From: an uncultured Sphingobacteriia bacterium
Lineage (GTDB): Bacteria > Bacteroidota > Bacteroidia > Chitinophagales > Chitinophagaceae
Reading direction: 5' to 3'
DNA length: 6,991 nucleotides
Assembly: GCA_945957225.1 (NCBI GenBank)
Contig: CAMFKK010000128.1
Span: 1 to 6,991 of the forward strand
The notes under the pieces were generated by a model that ran no database searches, was not told the DNA's origin, and saw only the letters and a list, made by a program, of their open reading frames with translations. Numbering within the stretch: position 1 is the stretch's first letter; each line of letters opens with the position of its first letter. The position numbers and the translations under genes were made by a program. Positions 5,039-6,991 of this stretch are shown one piece after another.

Positions 5039-6991
5039 TTATTTTACAACTTTTAATGTTGTTTTTAATCTCAGCTCATTGGATGAGGCGCCAATCATGA
5101 TTCTGAATTCACCTGGTTCAACAACTGGATGCATGTTGGCATCTAGCATTTCCAATAATTGGGGGGTGATTAGAAATTTCAAGGTAGTGGATGCTCCTTT
5201 TTTCAAAAATATTTTTTGGAATCCCTTTAGCTCCATCACTGGGCGGGCAAGACTTGCCAGCTGATCTCTGATATAGAGTTGCACAATTTCTGCCCCATCA
5301 AATTGTCCAATATTTTTGACCTGGCATTGCACCCAAACACTATCTGTTGTTTTTATGGATGTTTTCTCCATTTGTAATTGACTGTATTCAAACTGGGTAT
5401 AACTTAAGCCATATCCAAATGGGAATAGTGGTTTCCCGGTTAGGTCATTGTAATCATCTCCTCTTCCTGTTGGTAAATGATTATAGACATAGGGTAATTG
5501 ACCTTCTGAAACCGGAAAACCAATGGGTAATTTTCCGCTAGGATTGGCGTCGCCAAAGAGAATGGCAGCAATAGCATGCCCCGTTTGATCACCAGCATAC
5601 CAAAGGTCTACAACTGCAGCAGCTTTGTCTAGCCAGGGTTGCATAGCAATAGCGCTTCCCCCAGTTAAAAGCACCACAACTGGTTTATTCAGTTTAAATA
5701 GAGCCGCTAATAAAGCTTCTTGGTTACCCGGTAAACTGAGTCTTGCCCTATCTCTAAATTCCCCTTCTTCAATGCCTGCATTGAAGAGAATCAAATCTGA
5801 TTTTTTGGCTAGTTCAATGGCTTTGGAAAATGCAGCTTCTTGGTCACTAGGAACTTTCCAAACCAGTTGAATATGGGCATTGGCATTGGGTTCTTTGAAT
5901 CTAACTTCAATGGGATATGATTTTCCTGCTTGAACCTGTAAGGGAATTAATTTGGTACTAAAACCAATTTTATTCCATTGATCAATCAATATTTTTCCAT
6001 TGACATACAATCTAAACCCGTCATTGCCTTTTAATCCTAGTTCCAAGATTCCATTTGATGGGGCAATCAAATGGGTGTTCCATTGAACACTATAAAAATC
6101 AAGGTCTAATTTACTATCCGGTGGATACAATGTCCAGCTAAAATTAATCTCTTGGTCATTTCTTTTTAGCACTGGTTCTCCACTCAAATCAATATTATTA
6201 TAGTAAGCACCAAGCAAGCCCTGAACCGTATCTCTTCCTACTACATGGAATAAATATTTAGCTGGAATGGTTGCTATGTCTGTATGCAATCGGCTAGAGC
6301 CCTTGGCATAGTTGATTCTAACAGTAGCACCCGCTCTTGCTTCCAAGCCTTTGATTAAATTGATTCTATTTGTACCTGGTCCACTATAACCACCAAGTCT
6401 TGCTTCCATGGCGTCTTCTCCAATGACTGCTATTGACTTGATATTATTTTTAAATGGCAAAATTGAACCTTCATTTTTTAGTAGGACAATTGATTCCTCT
6501 GCTGCTTTTTTGGCCAAAGCTTGGTGTGCTTTTTTCTGTTTGTCAGTTAAATCTTTTTCAGAAACATATGGTTGCTCAAATAAGCCCAATTGAAATTTTG
6601 CAGTTAATACCCTAGCTACTGCACTATCAATTACAGATGTTGGAATACTACCATCTAAAAAAGGGGGAATAAATAATTTATGGTGTTCCCAGGCGGTTTG
6701 AAAAATCACATCCAAGCCAGCCATGATAGCCTGTTTGCCAGACTCCGGATATTCCTTAGCAGTATTGTGTAAGACGGTGGCTCCACCCACTGCACTGGCA
6801 TCAGAAATGACAAATCCTCTAAATCCCCATTTGTCTTTTAAAGTATGATTGAGCAACCAATTGTTGGCTGAAGCAGGGCTGCCGTTTACGGAATTGTAAG
6901 ATGTCATTACCGATCGCGCCCCAGCGTTTTTAATGGCGGAAACAAAGGGTCTAAAATGGGTCTCATTAAAAAGTCTTTCGTTGTCATGGAT
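5039..6991 (-). CDS. Glycoside hydrolase family 3 beta-glycosidase with PA14 insertion (N-terminus outside window)
   Basis: GH3 enzymes release terminal sugars (beta-glucose, xylose and others) from oligosaccharides by a retaining mechanism. The reading frame is open to the window edge, giving 650 visible residues from the first complete codon. SVMTSYNSVNG (27-37) and GFVISDAS (59-66) belong to the GH3 TIM barrel; D64 is the expected catalytic nucleophile. The GH3 C-terminal domain starts around 161 (ESIVLLKNEG at 166-175). It is interrupted by a PA14 domain at about 257-380 (GLLGAYYN to LVWKVP) and resumes with IEEGEFRDRARLSLPGNQ (407-424), whose glutamates include the probable acid/base. 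FPFGYGLSYT (523-532) precedes a fibronectin-III-like domain (about 553-648). The missing start should hold the signal peptide and roughly 170-230 residues of barrel. It converges on the DUF1569 gene with 33 bases between stops. Substrate cannot be fixed from sequence; beta-glucosidase is the default guess. Confidence 0.93.
   Translation of the reverse strand: MHDNERLFNETHFRPFVSAIKNAGARSVMTSYNSVNGSPASANNWLLNHTLKDKWGFRGFVISDASAVGGATVLHNTAKEYPESGKQAIMAGLDVIFQTAWEHHKLFIPPFLDGSIPTSVIDSAVARVLTAKFQLGLFEQPYVSEKDLTDKQKKAHQALAKKAAEESIVLLKNEGSILPFKNNIKSIAVIGEDAMEARLGGYSGPGTNRINLIKGLEARAGATVRINYAKGSSRLHTDIATIPAKYLFHVVGRDTVQGLLGAYYNNIDLSGEPVLKRNDQEINFSWTLYPPDSKLDLDFYSVQWNTHLIAPSNGILELGLKGNDGFRLYVNGKILIDQWNKIGFSTKLIPLQVQAGKSYPIEVRFKEPNANAHIQLVWKVPSDQEAAFSKAIELAKKSDLILFNAGIEEGEFRDRARLSLPGNQEALLAALFKLNKPVVVLLTGGSAIAMQPWLDKAAAVVDLWYAGDQTGHAIAAILFGDANPSGKLPIGFPVSEGQLPYVYNHLPTGRGDDYNDLTGKPLFPFGYGLSYTQFEYSQLQMEKTSIKTTDSVWVQCQVKNIGQFDGAEIVQLYIRDQLASLARPVMELKGFQKIFLKKGASTTLKFLITPQLLEMLDANMHPVVEPGEFRIMIGASSNELRLKTTLKVVK

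Noticed and set aside
5625..5870. 81-residue plus-strand frame inside the GH3 gene
   Set aside because: It is antisense to conserved GH3 coding sequence, including the probable acid/base region, with no independent support.
45..6991. CRISPR array, tRNA/rRNA, insertion sequence, toxin-antitoxin or defence cassette
   Set aside because: Nothing in the reading showed regularly spaced repeats, cloverleaf-like RNA sequence, transposase motifs or paired small toxin genes. The space is filled by ordinary coding genes.

Overview
The window looks like the end of a low-GC contig from a Bacteroidota bacterium, most likely a Chitinophagaceae-type genome. The evidence is a YidC C-terminus of the Bacteroidota type, a GLPGLI/DUF4412-like secreted protein, a bacterial ComA homologue, candidate promoters matching the Bacteroidota TAnnTTTG -7 element, and a lack of clear Shine-Dalgarno sequences. 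This assignment comes from recognising families, not from a database search.

Bases 1-44 are not genomic. They read as an Illumina Nextera i7-side adapter: index, read-2 overhang, and the 19-bp Tn5 mosaic end at 26-44. Genomic sequence starts at about base 45, inside the yidC gene, of which only the last 68 codons remain. A strong intrinsic terminator follows yidC. Next is a secreted GLPGLI/DUF4412-like protein (378-1016, +). A small exported protein of unknown function (1013-1369, -) runs towards it, and their stop codons overlap in the four bases TTAG.

A 145-bp divergent intergenic region (1370-1514) carries candidate promoters in both directions, a perfect 6-bp inverted repeat and phased A-tracts. 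To its right is a cytoplasmic protein made almost entirely of about twelve TPR repeats (1515-2936, +). A TAnnTTTG-type promoter then appears to start a compact set of three genes: a phosphosulfolactate synthase (ComA) homologue (3019-3780), shikimate dehydrogenase aroE (3791-4528) and a DUF1569/DinB-like protein (4553-5005). A weak hairpin plus T-tract at the end of the third gene may terminate the set.

From the right edge, a large glycoside hydrolase family 3 enzyme with a PA14 insertion (5039-6991, -) converges on that set. Its N-terminus lies outside the window.

Functionally the window is mostly housekeeping: membrane insertion, the aromatic amino acid pathway and polysaccharide breakdown, plus a few Bacteroidota-specific proteins of unknown role. 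I found no mobile element, CRISPR array, RNA gene or defence cassette. The points most worth checking are the ComA homologue in a non-methanogen operon with aroE, the possibly leaderless small exported gene with its structured divergent promoter region, and the adapter contamination, which creates a false protein N-terminus.
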